From: Excoecaria cochinchinensis
Taxonomy: Eukaryota > Streptophyta > Magnoliopsida > Malpighiales > Euphorbiaceae
DNA length: 64,000 bases
Direction of reading: 5' to 3'
NCBI GenBank assembly: GCA_947683425.1
Contig: CANTUQ010000004.1
Location: forward strand, 4,006,001 to 4,070,000
This document shows, in pieces, positions 54,790 to 64,000 of this stretch. The stretch's first letter is position 1. Each line of letters begins with the position of its first letter. A model generated the notes under the pieces. The model searched no databases. It was not told the origin of the DNA and saw nothing but the letters and a program-made list of their open reading frames with translations. The position numbers and the translations under genes are program-made.

Positions 54790-56086
54790 ATGTCCTCCCC
54801 TCTTGCCCAAAGGATGCACCGTATTTTAGATGACAAACACACTTGGGGGGAAGGCGCCCTTTCCTCTCTGTCCGGGCTGAAATATCTGTGCCGGGTGAAA
54901 ATCGACTAGGACCTCCTCCTGGCGGCGACCCACTTCTGGAACCCCCGGTTCCACGTTTTCCAATTCACTTATCAGGAGCTGTGCCCCTTGCCTGAAGAGT
55001 TAGCCTCCATCCTGGGAGCACGGTTCCCTCCTGGCGCTCTGCCTTGCATCCCCCGCTGTGGCCTACTTCAGACCCGGGACGTAGCCCTGGCTCTGGGCAT
55101 ACCCTCCTCGGAGGCCAACCAGCTGATTCCTCTGAGCTCTTCCTTTGCTTTGGAGCCACTGATCGAGGCTCTGGATCGATTTACTGACATCCCCACATAT
55201 CGGGTAAGCATCACATTCTTATTCTGCATGGTGAACTTCCTTACTGTTGCTCCGGGAGGTTTGACCGGCGACTCTCGTCTGTTCGGAGTCCTGAGCAACT
55301 TTCATCTGGGACTGTCTCCCTTACCACTTGTCCTGGCTGAAACCATCCTACTGTGAGTTCTTGGTCCACTACAACCTTTGCCGGCAGCCCCTTATTACTC
55401 CAGGTACGTCATTATTTTAAAGGTAGTGTGTCCCTCATGGATTTTCACACTAGCTTTTCTTAGCGGGAGGTGCGTCCTTTCGGATTTTCACACAACCCTG
55501 TGCCTTATTTTTGCCTGAAGTAAACCCTACTTACCCCAGCGGCTTTTTTTTTTTTTTTTAGATCTGGCTACAGGAAAAACTGAAGATGGTGTCTGAACCA
55601 CCCCCTCGCGTTACCCCCCAGTACTCGCCGAGCCATTTCTTGCCTCGTCGACGATTGCACGGGTGTATCACTGCTGGTGAAGGCATTACCAGATTTGGCG
55701 AGCTGTCAGATGACGATATCAGTTTCACATCCGTCTGGCTCCAGCTATCTCATGCAGTCACTGATGGGCCATCAGGTTGCGTTCCCCTCTGCGGCCTCCG
55801 TCAGGCCACCTTCTGCATCACCTCTCGATGTAAACGACAGCTCGGGATGACCCAGGATATAGTGAGGGTTCCCCTGTCCTTCCGAGGAGGAGATCTCTCG
55901 GCCGCGTTTGCTTCCCGGTATCATGAGTTGTGGGGTAGATTACCCGTGAAGACCGTCATCTCAAGGTTTGGCAACCATTCTGCATCTTCGACTAGCGAGT
56001 ACAAGAAGTGGATCCTTAGTCCAGCCTCTGATAACAGGACCCGAGGTCTTAAGCATTTGATCGGCGAGAGCAGCAGCAGGACTTAG
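54790..56086 (+). pseudogene. Antisense plant-mobile-domain-like gene in E9, two exons
   Basis: Lies on the strand opposite to E9's gag-pol. ATG 54790 (MSSPLAQRMHRILDD) is 64 bp after a TATA box. Exon 1 54790-55403, intron 55404-55561 with donor CAG/GTACGT and acceptor T-run-AG, exon 2 55562-56086. Exon 1 has the pattern of plant mobile domain proteins: HFWNPRFHVFQFTYQELCPL, then EELASILGARFPPG. The splice joins FAGSPLLLQ to IWLQEKLKMV in frame. Breaks: TAG at 54907-54909 and a frameshift near 55350. Splicing requires plus-strand transcription, as GT..AG signals exist only on this strand. It is probably an extra gene captured by the lineage. PMD assignment is by eye. Confidence 0.72.
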
Positions 56087-56475
56087 CTTAGCCTATATGT
56101 GTATTTTTTTTGGTGTTACATTTCTTTTTAATGCAGGACTAGAAAATGACGAAAGTGAAAAGAATAATATTCATCCTTTTTCACAAGTTTTGTGTACATT
56201 TCCATATAATTTCAGCATACATGATCAGTTTTGGCATTTACTCAGCGGCTTACGCGCCATCAATACATGAAACCAAATTTTAACAGCATCAACTCCTGTT
56301 ACCAATCGGCCCTCTCGGGTTTTCACGATCGGACATTTTCTCTCATGGCTCTAATTTTTGCACAGGATGCCTTTTTTTGGTTTTCACCCTGTCGAGGCGC
56401 CCAATTTTAGCATAGCCGCCTTTTTTCGGTTTTCGACTTGCGGGGCATTTCATTCTCTTCTTTTTATTTTGGTCT
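56087..56475. other. Convergent intergenic stretch between PMD-like gene and pol
   Basis: 389 bp between two converging genes (PMD-like stop at 56086, pol stop at 56476). It is T-rich on the plus strand, with a TTTTTTTCGGTTTTC-like motif repeated around 56370-56440. No coding. Overlapping 3' ends of opposite transcripts would give double-stranded RNA here. Confidence 0.5.
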
Positions 56476-57645
56476 TTAGCCGTGGAACCTTTTGAGTCTG
56501 TCGACATTGATCGGTTCTTTGAATTCGTTCCTGTCGCTATCTGACAAGATTGCAGCCCCTTTGGACAGCAGCTTCTTAAGGATATACGGCCCTTCCCAGG
56601 TAGGTCTGAATTTCCCCCTGATGTCTGGTATCCCTGGCCTCATCTGTTTGAACACCAAGTCCCCTTCTTTCAGCGGGTGCTTCCTTACTTTCTTTCCGAA
56701 AGTTCTCGCTAATCTCTTCTGATATATCTGATTATGATAATAAGCTTTCAGCCTACTCTCATCCAGTAAGTTCAAGTGCTGCAACCTCTGCTGCGCCCAT
56801 TCGGCTTCTGGGATTTGGGCCTCCATGACCACCCTTAGAGACTTAAGTTCTACCTCTACTGGCAATATTGCTTCTGTTCCGTATACTAGGGAAAACGGTG
56901 TAGCGCCTGTAGATGATCTTACCGTCGTTCTGTATCCCCACAGGGCGAAAGGTAACTTTTCAGCCCAGTCCTTGTAGGTTTGGTTGGACAAGATCTTCTT
57001 CATATTCTTATTAGCGGCTTCTACTGCTCCATTCGCTTGCGGTCGGTAGGGAGAGGATTTATGATGCTCAACACCATATTTCTCGAGAAGTTTTCTGGTT
57101 TCTCCCATGAACTGCACTCCATTATCAGACACTATGTGATGAGGGAGGCCATATCTGCAGATCAAATTCCTCTCTATGAACTTGGCCATGTCCCTCGCGT
57201 CAATTTTCTTGAAAGATTCTGCCTCGACCCATTTGGTGAAATAGTCGATTGCGACTATGATGTATCTGTGCCCATTGTACGCCGTAGGGCGAATCTCTCC
57301 AATGATATCTATTCCCCAAGCAGCAAACGGCCAAGGTGATGTCAGGTTATGTAGTTCTGATACCGGCAGGTGTCTCAGATCTGCGTATTGTTGGCACAAC
57401 TGACATTGTTTGACATACTTCGAGCAATCAGTGTCTATCGTAAGCCAGTAAAAACCTTGTCTCATGATCTTCTTGGCCAAGGTCAAACCATTCATGTGGG
57501 CCCCACAGACCCCTGCATGGGTTTCTTCCATTACTCTGCGCGCTTCTCTTTCATTCAAGCACCTGAGCTGGATCCCATCTGACCGTCTTTTGTACAACAC
57601 CCCTTCTAAGGATATGAACTGAGTAGATAACTTACGTATCATCCT
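56476..57645 (-). pseudogene. E9 integrase
   Basis: An open run of 388 codons: HHCC zinc finger (THAGVCGAHMNGLTLAKKI ... CQLCQQ), DDE core with GIDIIGEIRP, HHIVSDNGVQF and NGAVEAANKNMKK, and C-terminal GDLVFKQMRPGIPD and GPYILKKLL. No chromodomain. The stop at 56476 is 389 bp from the converging PMD-like gene. Confidence 0.93.
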
Positions 57646-58746
57646 CTAGTCTTTTTCAGTGGCTTCTTCTGGAAATTCATCGTTTTCCAAGTAGTTCATG
57701 ATATCAAAGTACCATGGCTTCCCATCTGACGCCTCTAGTTCCATTACAGGCTCGGTTTCAAAACTAGGCTTATCAGAGCTCGAAATTAGCACCGGTTTCA
57801 TGGCCACTTCTTCAGGGTTATCCCACATTGACACTAAAGTTGCCAACGCATCAGCCAGATGGTTCTCATCTCTGGGTACAAAGTGGAAAGTACAAGTCTC
57901 AAACTGCCCACACATCCCTTTCAGATATTGAACATAGGGGACCAGTCGTTCTTCTTTAACAGCCCACTCACCTCGGATCTGGTTTATTACCAAGGACGAG
58001 TCACCAAATACCTCTACGTTCCTTGCCCCCAACATAGCTAGAGCTTCTAACCCGAAGGTGCACGCTTCGTATTCAGCTTCATTGTTGGTCACTTTGTATC
58101 TCAGCTTCTTAGCAAGAGGAAGTTTTTCATTATCTGGGGTTGTCAAGATGATTCCGACTCCGGCTCCTCTGTTATTAACTGGCCCGTCAAAGTGCAACTG
58201 CCATCCTTGAACAGAAATCGTGCCTATGCTCTCGTCAGGGAAGGTAAACTCGGGGGTGTCCCCTTGGATAGGATGTTCAGCAAGAAATTCGGCTACAGCT
58301 CGCCCCTTAATAGTCTTGCGGGTGATGTATTGCACATCGAACTCTTGTAGCAAGAGCAGCCACCTCCCCATCTTTCCAAGCAAAGACGGTGCCTCCTGCA
58401 AATATCTCAATGGATTCTGCTTGGCTACTGCCTGAACTTTGTATGAGTGGAAGTAATGTCTCAGCTTCTTTGATGCCCAAATCACTGTAAGGCAGATCTT
58501 CTCCACTTCAGCATATTTTATTTCATAAGGCAAGAACTTCTTACTAAGGTAGTAAATCGCAAATTCCACCACAAATTCATCCTCTTGAGCCATCATGGCG
58601 CCCACTGAACCGTCTTCTACTGCCAGGTATAGAATAAGCGGTTTAACAGGTTGCGGAGGCCTTAGCACTGGCGGATTTAACAGATATTCCCTGATATTAT
58701 CAAAGGCTCTCTGGCAGTCTTCGTTCCAGATTACGGGCTGATTCTT
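57646..58746 (-). pseudogene. E9 tandem RNase H domains
   Basis: First the RT-linked RNase H (LILYLAVEDGSVGAMMAQED, VEKICLTVIWASKKLRHYF). Then a second, archaeal-type RNase H from about 58200 with all acidic positions visible: LHFDGPVNNRGAG, NNEAEYEA, GDSSLVINQI, HLADALATL. Ends at TAG after ATEKD before the integrase. The extra domain is characteristic of Tat elements. Confidence 0.9.
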
Positions 58747-60375
58747 TCAAAGCAGCTTGAAAACAGGTTCGCATATTGAAGTGAGCTTGGCAATGAACCG
58801 GCTAACATACTGCAGCTTGCCCAGGAAACTCCTTACATCCTTCTCTTTTTGTGGCACAGGCATCTCTCTGATAGCTTTCACCTTGTCTGGGTCAATTTCT
58901 ATCCCCCTCTGGCTGACGACATGTCCCAACAGCTTTCCTGAAGTCACTCCGAAGATGCACTTCTTGGGGTTAAGTCGCAGATTATACTGTTCGATCCTGG
59001 TGAAGAACTTCTCTAGAGCTTCAAAGTGTCCCTCTCGGGTGGCTGATTTGACCATCATGTTATCAACATACACCTCCACTTCTTTGTGAATCAGGTCACT
59101 TAAGATCTTGGTTGCCATCCTCTGGTATGTGGCCCCCGCATTCTTCAGGCCAAAAGGCATGACCCGATAGGCATAGGTGCCCCATTCCGTCATAAAAGCA
59201 GTTTTAACCCGGTCAGCTATCTTGTTCAGGATCTGGTTGTAGCCCACATAACCGTCCCCAAAGCTGTACATTGTGCAATTGGCGGCACTGTCTATCAATA
59301 CATCAATATGGGGTAGTGGAAAATCATCTTTAGGGCAGGCTTTGTTAAGATCTCGATAATCCACACACACCCTGACCTTTCCGTTCTTCTTTGCTACAGG
59401 GACCACATTTGCCAGCCATGTAGGATACTGGACTTCCACAAGGAACTTAGCTTCAATCTGCTGTCGAATTTCCTCCTTGACCTTATCAGCCCATTCTGGT
59501 CTTAGCCTTCTCAACTTCTGCTTCACAGGCTTGCGATCTGGGTAAGTCGGGATGGCATGTTCCGCCACGTCTCGGTCAATCCCCGGCATGTCCTCGTAGG
59601 TCCAGGCAAAGACTTTTTCATGTTTTCTTATTATTCTCTCAAAATTTCTTCTCTCCTCAGGAGTTATGTTTGATGCTATTAGAATTTCTCTCGGATTTTC
59701 CGAGGTTCCAAGATTAAAAGGCATTATGCCAGTGGAGTCAATGTCAAAAATTGATGGAATATGATCATGTTCATGCATGTTGAAATCATTAGAAACATCG
59801 CACAAATAAGTGAAATTGTTCATCTTATTGATAATATTATAGTTATCATTTACATCATAAAAGAGTTCCGGAAGAAAAAGACAATCTAGGCTAGAGTCTT
59901 CTTCCGCCACTCCCGAGGTTGATGCTGTTGCAGCTTGCTCATTAACCTTCTGATTTAGCAGAGGCCCCTCAGGCGCGTCAGGGGAAATCATCAAGTCTCC
60001 CATTTTCAGCTCTAATTCTGCTATCTTCTCTTTCCCTTTCAGCCTGGCAGCTACCATCTTTTCAGTAACGATCTCTTCAAGCTCGCACTTGTCCCAAGTG
60101 ATACCCTGAGTCATGACTTCCTCATCCCAAAAGTCTTCAGCAGTCTTGACGAACCCGACATGCCAGTCATACACATCGTTAAAGATCTCAAAGCCAGGGA
60201 CAATCCTCCCATCTACCCATTGTGGCTCACCTTCACCAGTATATGCACAAACTGAGGATGCTGGCACAAAGCTCTCTGAAATGTGGGGGATCTTGTCTGT
60301 CACCCTCTTCTTGCCGAAGCCACCTCTATACCCCAGGCCTTTTCGGTTCTTCTGCCCTCGAGTGGCGATCGTAGT
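58747..60375 (-). pseudogene. E9 reverse transcriptase
   Basis: After an acidic linker comes RT: KKNGKVRVCVDYRDLNKACP, MYSFGDGYVGYNQI (first catalytic Asp kept), MPFGLKNAGATYQRM, then YVDNMMVKS at about 59056-59070, where YVDD is expected. Asp-to-Asn at the active site makes it inactive. The segment ends at a TGA after CEPVFKLL (probably from CGA). Confidence 0.92.
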
Positions 60376-63018
60376 CTACAACCCTTGGGAGTTTCTGCCC
60401 AATCCAGCGCCGGGGAGATAATGCATCTTCTTCAACATATTAACCACAGCTGGGCTATCCACCGACCCGCGCTCTTCCTTTATCATAGACACATGGAAGC
60501 CGCTGAATGGCTGATTAGCAATTTCTAGCACTGAGACCTGGTTTTCCCTGGCCGCTTTGATAGTCACCACCTCCCCTTCGTGTGGGAACTTTATCATCTG
60601 ATGCAGTGTGGATGGCACTCCTCCTAATTTATGAAACCAGGGTCTCCCAAGCAAAGCTGAGAAGTTAGCAGGGATGGGCAGAACTACAAATTCGACCTCC
60701 ACTTCGATAGGTCCTGTCTTGACCAAAGTCTTGAAGGTTCCCGATGCTTGCCTCCTCGAGTTATTGTAGGCTGTGATGGTCAGATCTGATCTGCTGAGCA
60801 TATCCTCACTTAAACCAAAAGCTTGCAAAGCTATCAAAGGGCACACGTTGATAGAAGACCCGTCGTCCACCATAACGCAAGCAGTGTGCTTACTGTTAAT
60901 CTGTGCTTTAATGTACAAGGGTCGGTTGTGGTTGCGTCCTTCAACAGGTAAGTCGGCGTCAGAAAAGACCAATCTCTCCTCGGATCCTCCCTTAATTAAA
61001 CCCAAAAGCTCTGACGGGGAAATAGTGGTGGCGACTGTGGCCTCAACCAAAGCTTCTACTACCTTCTGCCTATGAGAGGGGGATTGTCTAAATAAATCCC
61101 AAATGGATATCTGAGCCGCGGTCTTCTTCAATTGCCTAACAATCTGCCCCTCCTCTGGCTCTTTCTCTGCTGATGGCTGTACCGGCTCAGGTAGCTTTGT
61201 AATCTCGGGGATCACCCTTCCACTTCTCGTGACAGCGTTTATCTCTCCCTCGTCTCCATCGGAGCCCCACAAATCAAGGTTCAACCCTTCTTCATCCTCG
61301 GCTTCTCCACCGCTTTCACTGCTAGACCAGTAATCAAGGGTCGCCACAACTGCCCTCTCCTTCCTATCCCCGGAATTATCAACAGCGGACTCCTCACTCC
61401 CATACAGATCTTGTAGCACGTACCACTCTGGCAGGCTAGATTGGATCATAAACACGGGTGGCGGTACGGCATTATAACCGGGCTTCTTCTCAGTTTCTCT
61501 CTTCTCAGGGTCAGAGATCTGCTTGCTATTAATCAAGTCTTGGATAGAGTGCCGGAGCGCCTTGCATTTATCAGTGATATGGCCCGAGTGCTGGTGGAAT
61601 GCACATAATTCGTTATCCTTATGTCCTGGTCTCCCTTGTGTCGCAGCTGGCCTAGGAGTCAGAGGGCGCAATTTTCCCTCTTTCATCAGCCTCCTCAGGA
61701 CCCAGGATAATGGTCTCCCCAAGTTTGAAAACTTCCTCTGGGTGGTTACCTCAGTAGCAAACACTTCACCCATTCTTCTAGTGCTGTTACTGGGACCCGC
61801 CGGCCTGCTGGTTCCTTGACCGGGGTTAGCCCTTTTGGCGAAGTTGTCATTGTTAGCTTTTCGGGTCAAGAACTCTCCCTCTGCTTCGATGGCTATATCT
61901 TTGAGAGACTCCCAGTCCTTCAACCCCTTCATCCTCAATCCCTCCTTCAAGTACGGGCTCGCGTTCTTAATGAAAAGACGAATCTGATCCTGGGTGTCAG
62001 GCTTTCGGCGCATCTCTATTACTCGGTTCCGCCATCGGGTAAGATACTCATGGAAGGATTCCCCGGTCTTCTGCTGAAGTAGCTCAAGGTCTTTCAGAGT
62101 CACCTCCATTCTGGTATTACAGTCATACTGCTTCAGAAACTCCTCAGTGAGCAGATCCCAATCTTCTTTAGTGCGGCGGTCAAGGCCGTGATACCAGTCT
62201 ATGGCATGAGAGGTCAGACTCAGACAAAAGTATTCCACTTTCTGCTTCTTGGACAGTGCGGTCCCCTTCATGACCAGAGAATATTGCTTCACATGTGCGG
62301 TGGGGTCAGAAGTACCATCAAACTTCGGCACATCCGGCATTTTGAAGTTATAAGGGATTGGGTCCTCTCCGTCCAACTCCCTATCCTCAGGATTCATCCT
62401 GTGAGCTCTGCCTATCATACGAGCCATAGCCTCAAACCTCTCTTCCATCTTCTTTAGAATAAAGTCATCAGCTTGAGGCGCCTTCCCCTTCTCAGATGCC
62501 ATGCTCATCCTATCATCCTCGATATCTCTATCATCATCAATTCTCAACACTGGCCTTCTTCTCAACTCTCCCGAAGCCACTAATCTTAACTCTACCGGTG
62601 GCGGCCTAACGGGTTCTTCTCGCCTTTCAACCCTTTCCTCTTCAGGCTCATTCTGTCTCATTGGAGGAGGAGGCGGATTCTGTGGAGCATTCGGCTGAGC
62701 GTTCTGCTGTGCCAAGGCGGTCAACATATTCATCATCCTGCCCTCGAATTCCTCGAAACGGCGGCCCACTTCTTCCGCGATCATGGCCCTGGTGGCATCT
62801 TCCCCCCTAGGCGAGTTTGCCATCTGAGATACTGTACCACTGATCTCTGATAAAATCTCCGGTAGGCCCTCTCTATCTAACAGCTCAGGAGTAAGAACTC
62901 GGATCAGTCGCCCGGTTGGTGATCTAGTCCACCTGGGCAGATCTATGATGGCTGCAGGGACAAAAGTTAGAATGATGCATGAGATGTAGGTATAATGCAT
63001 GATCGTGATATGCAACAT
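60376..63018 (-). pseudogene. E9 gag and protease
   Basis: 880 codons from ATG 63018. Around residue 230 the gag domain begins (PDVPKFDGTSDPTAHVKQYS, KQKVEYFCLSLTSHAIDWYH, SFHEYLTRWRNRVIEMRRKP). Near residue 475 lies a zinc-binding motif with His replacing the second Cys, CAFHQHSGHITDKC, usual for this lineage. Near residue 713 is the protease active site VMVDDGSSINVCPL, followed by LPIPANFSALLGRPWFH. Ends at TAG after GLGRNSQGL, a glycine-rich G-patch-like stretch. A pyrimidine-rich CTGCAG acceptor-like site lies at 62952. Confidence 0.9.
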
Positions 63019-63728
63019 TTACAGAGCACAAGCAAGCAAGTAGGTCCTTCCGCCCTTATTTCTCCCACACACGTGGTCGTGCGGTCTCTTTCCTAGGTGG
63101 GATTAGCCCAAGGGTCAACGAGGGACCCAATGAACGCGTATGGTGCACGGCGGAAAACCGGCAGCATAACACTCCTATGCTAATGAACAAGCGGATGGAT
63201 AATGATCGCCACGTATTCGGACGTTCCATAAATTTCGACATGGCCCTACCGGGGCATGATAGCCTTTGGCTAGGTTACCAAGCGAGATATTTGAACTCGT
63301 CCAATACGTGAGGATCCATACAGCAAGCATGAGATTATGGTTCATTTCACCTGTGGAAAGTGACTACAGCCATTACATGAGCTTTGGACAAGGGAGATGT
63401 TTCTTTGAGGCTACCCAAGCATGATCCCTGCCGACGGGTCTAGCTCATCACGAGCGTAGCGACCGATTGGGTCACCATTTTGATATACCTTTGAGGTACG
63501 TGGCTTGGGCTGGTGATTATCCTTAACACTTCCCCAAATTGAGTGAAAATGAGGAGGTGCTTCAGGAACGCACCGGGGTTAAAAGAGGGACAAAACTAGC
63601 GTATTCTAAGGCTCTAATGATATGCAAATGCAATTTTGAGAGAAAGCGAATTTATGAATTAAATTTTAATCATAAATGTTAAAAGAGGTATTTTCGAATT
63701 GAAATCTCGAACCATAAACGTCCCCATC
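63019..63728 (-). other. E9 untranslated leader
   Basis: Non-coding. Homologous to the E4 leader (30686-31351) over most of its length, including GGATAATCACCAGCC, GATGAGCTAGACCC and CATGCTTGGGTAGCC in element sense. The conservation between two diverged copies suggests a packaging or structural RNA role. Confidence 0.75.
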
Positions 63729-63738
63729 GGAGTCGCCA
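63729..63738 (-). other. E9 primer binding site (tRNA-Arg)
   Basis: Minus strand TGGCGACTCC, one base from the LTR boundary at 63740. Confidence 0.92.
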
Positions 63739-63739
63739 C

Positions 63740-64000
63740 TGTGACGCGCGCCGGATCCCGAACGCCGCCCTTTTCGGACCGCCCGCACGTGGGCAATTGG
63801 GGCATTTGCGGGTCCATTGGCATCTTGCGATGAATCGCAAGTGCGTCTATGTTGGGCAACAAGGAGGTATCATGGAGTCGCCAACCAATAGAACATTGGG
63901 AAAGTTTCTCTCGCCTCGGAGAGCCTAAGACTTGCGCATTTTATCCATATTGGGCCGTGAGGCCTAATATTAGTGCTAAAGCCTCGTGACCCAAGAAGTA
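63740..64000 (-). repeat. E9 5' LTR, 3'-terminal 261 bp
   Basis: Aligns with 48242-48501 with about nine substitutions and one 1-bp indel. Internal PBS-like GGAGTCGCCA at 63874-63883. Continues beyond the window. Confidence 0.93.

Larger units (their letters stand above)
56476..63018 (-). pseudogene. E9 gag-pol polyprotein gene, three stops
   Basis: One frame of 2,181 codons, with TAG at 60376, TGA at 58747 and TAG at 57646 (lowest base of each) and no frameshift. Order: gag, zinc-binding motif, protease, RT, RNase H, second (archaeal-type) RNase H, integrase without chromodomain. The double RNase H and tRNA-Arg primer are marks of the Tat/Ogre lineage. The RT catalytic box is altered to YVDN, which should abolish activity apart from the stops. 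Confidence 0.93.
48242..64000 (-). mobile_element. E9: large Tat/Ogre-type element with two extra genes
   Basis: Minus orientation: 5' LTR from 63740 to beyond the window, PBS, leader, gag-pol 63018-56476, antisense PMD-like gene 54790-56086, internal bidirectional promoter, Athila-ORF1-like gene 53567-51537, 71-bp tandem repeats, PPT and 3' LTR 48242-50277. With a 2-kb 5' LTR the whole would be about 17.5 kb. The shared ~261 bp of the LTRs differ by about nine substitutions (about 3.4 %). It inserted into the tandem-repeat region of E8. Confidence 0.93.

Overview
This window is plant nuclear DNA made almost entirely of nested Ty3/gypsy LTR retrotransposons. Initiator-tRNA-Met and tRNA-Arg primer sites, chromodomain-ended integrases, 2-3 kb LTRs and a dual-RNase-H element all point to a seed plant with a large repetitive genome. 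The species cannot be named from this sequence. I see no host single-copy gene, rRNA, tRNA gene or CRISPR array. Every protein-coding region belongs to a transposable element, and every one carries at least one break.

Two lineages are present (assignment by motif, no search run). Tekay/Del-type chromoviruses have LTRs TGTAACACC...GGTGTGACA, a PBS like TGGTATCAGAGC, and gag-PR-RT-RH-IN-chromodomain in one frame. Tat/Ogre-type elements have LTRs ending TGTAGACACC-like / GTCACA, PBS TGGCGACTCC, a second RNase H and extra genes.

Layout: E1 (1-7561, minus, Tekay, five stop codons) sits inside an LTR of E2 (7562-12453, minus, non-coding internal region). Then come an unassigned AT-rich stretch (12454-13601), a truncated Tat LTR (13602-15149) and a decayed Tekay gag-pol fragment E3 (15150-17878, plus). 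E3 was invaded by a Tekay LTR (17879-18322), which was invaded by Tat element E4 (18323-34417, plus, badly decayed). E4's LTR was invaded by E5 (20581-30002, plus, Tekay), complete with TSD GAACC, LTRs about 0.8 % different and only two stops. On the right, a Tekay 3' LTR (E6, 34418-39489) contains a solo LTR (34690-37344, TSD ATAAT) and is fused through a deletion junction at about 39600 to another Tekay element E7 (minus, to 45399). E7's gag is broken by Tat element E8 (45400-48241, minus). E8's 3' tandem-repeat region is broken by the large Tat element E9 (48242 to beyond 64000, minus).

E9 is the most remarkable part. Besides gag-pol (63018-56476, three stops) it carries an antisense, intron-containing gene resembling the plant mobile domain family (54790-56086, plus). 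It also carries a sense Athila-ORF1-like gene (53567-51537, minus) preceded by an apparent 721-nt 5'-UTR intron. These two genes diverge from one small internal region (54482-54733) with a TATA box on each strand and six CpG-rich palindromes between them, four at exact 25-bp spacing. The same palindrome occurs directly upstream of the TATA box in E9's own LTR. Clusters of CpG-rich palindromes with family-specific sequence occur in the central or U3 part of nearly every LTR type here.
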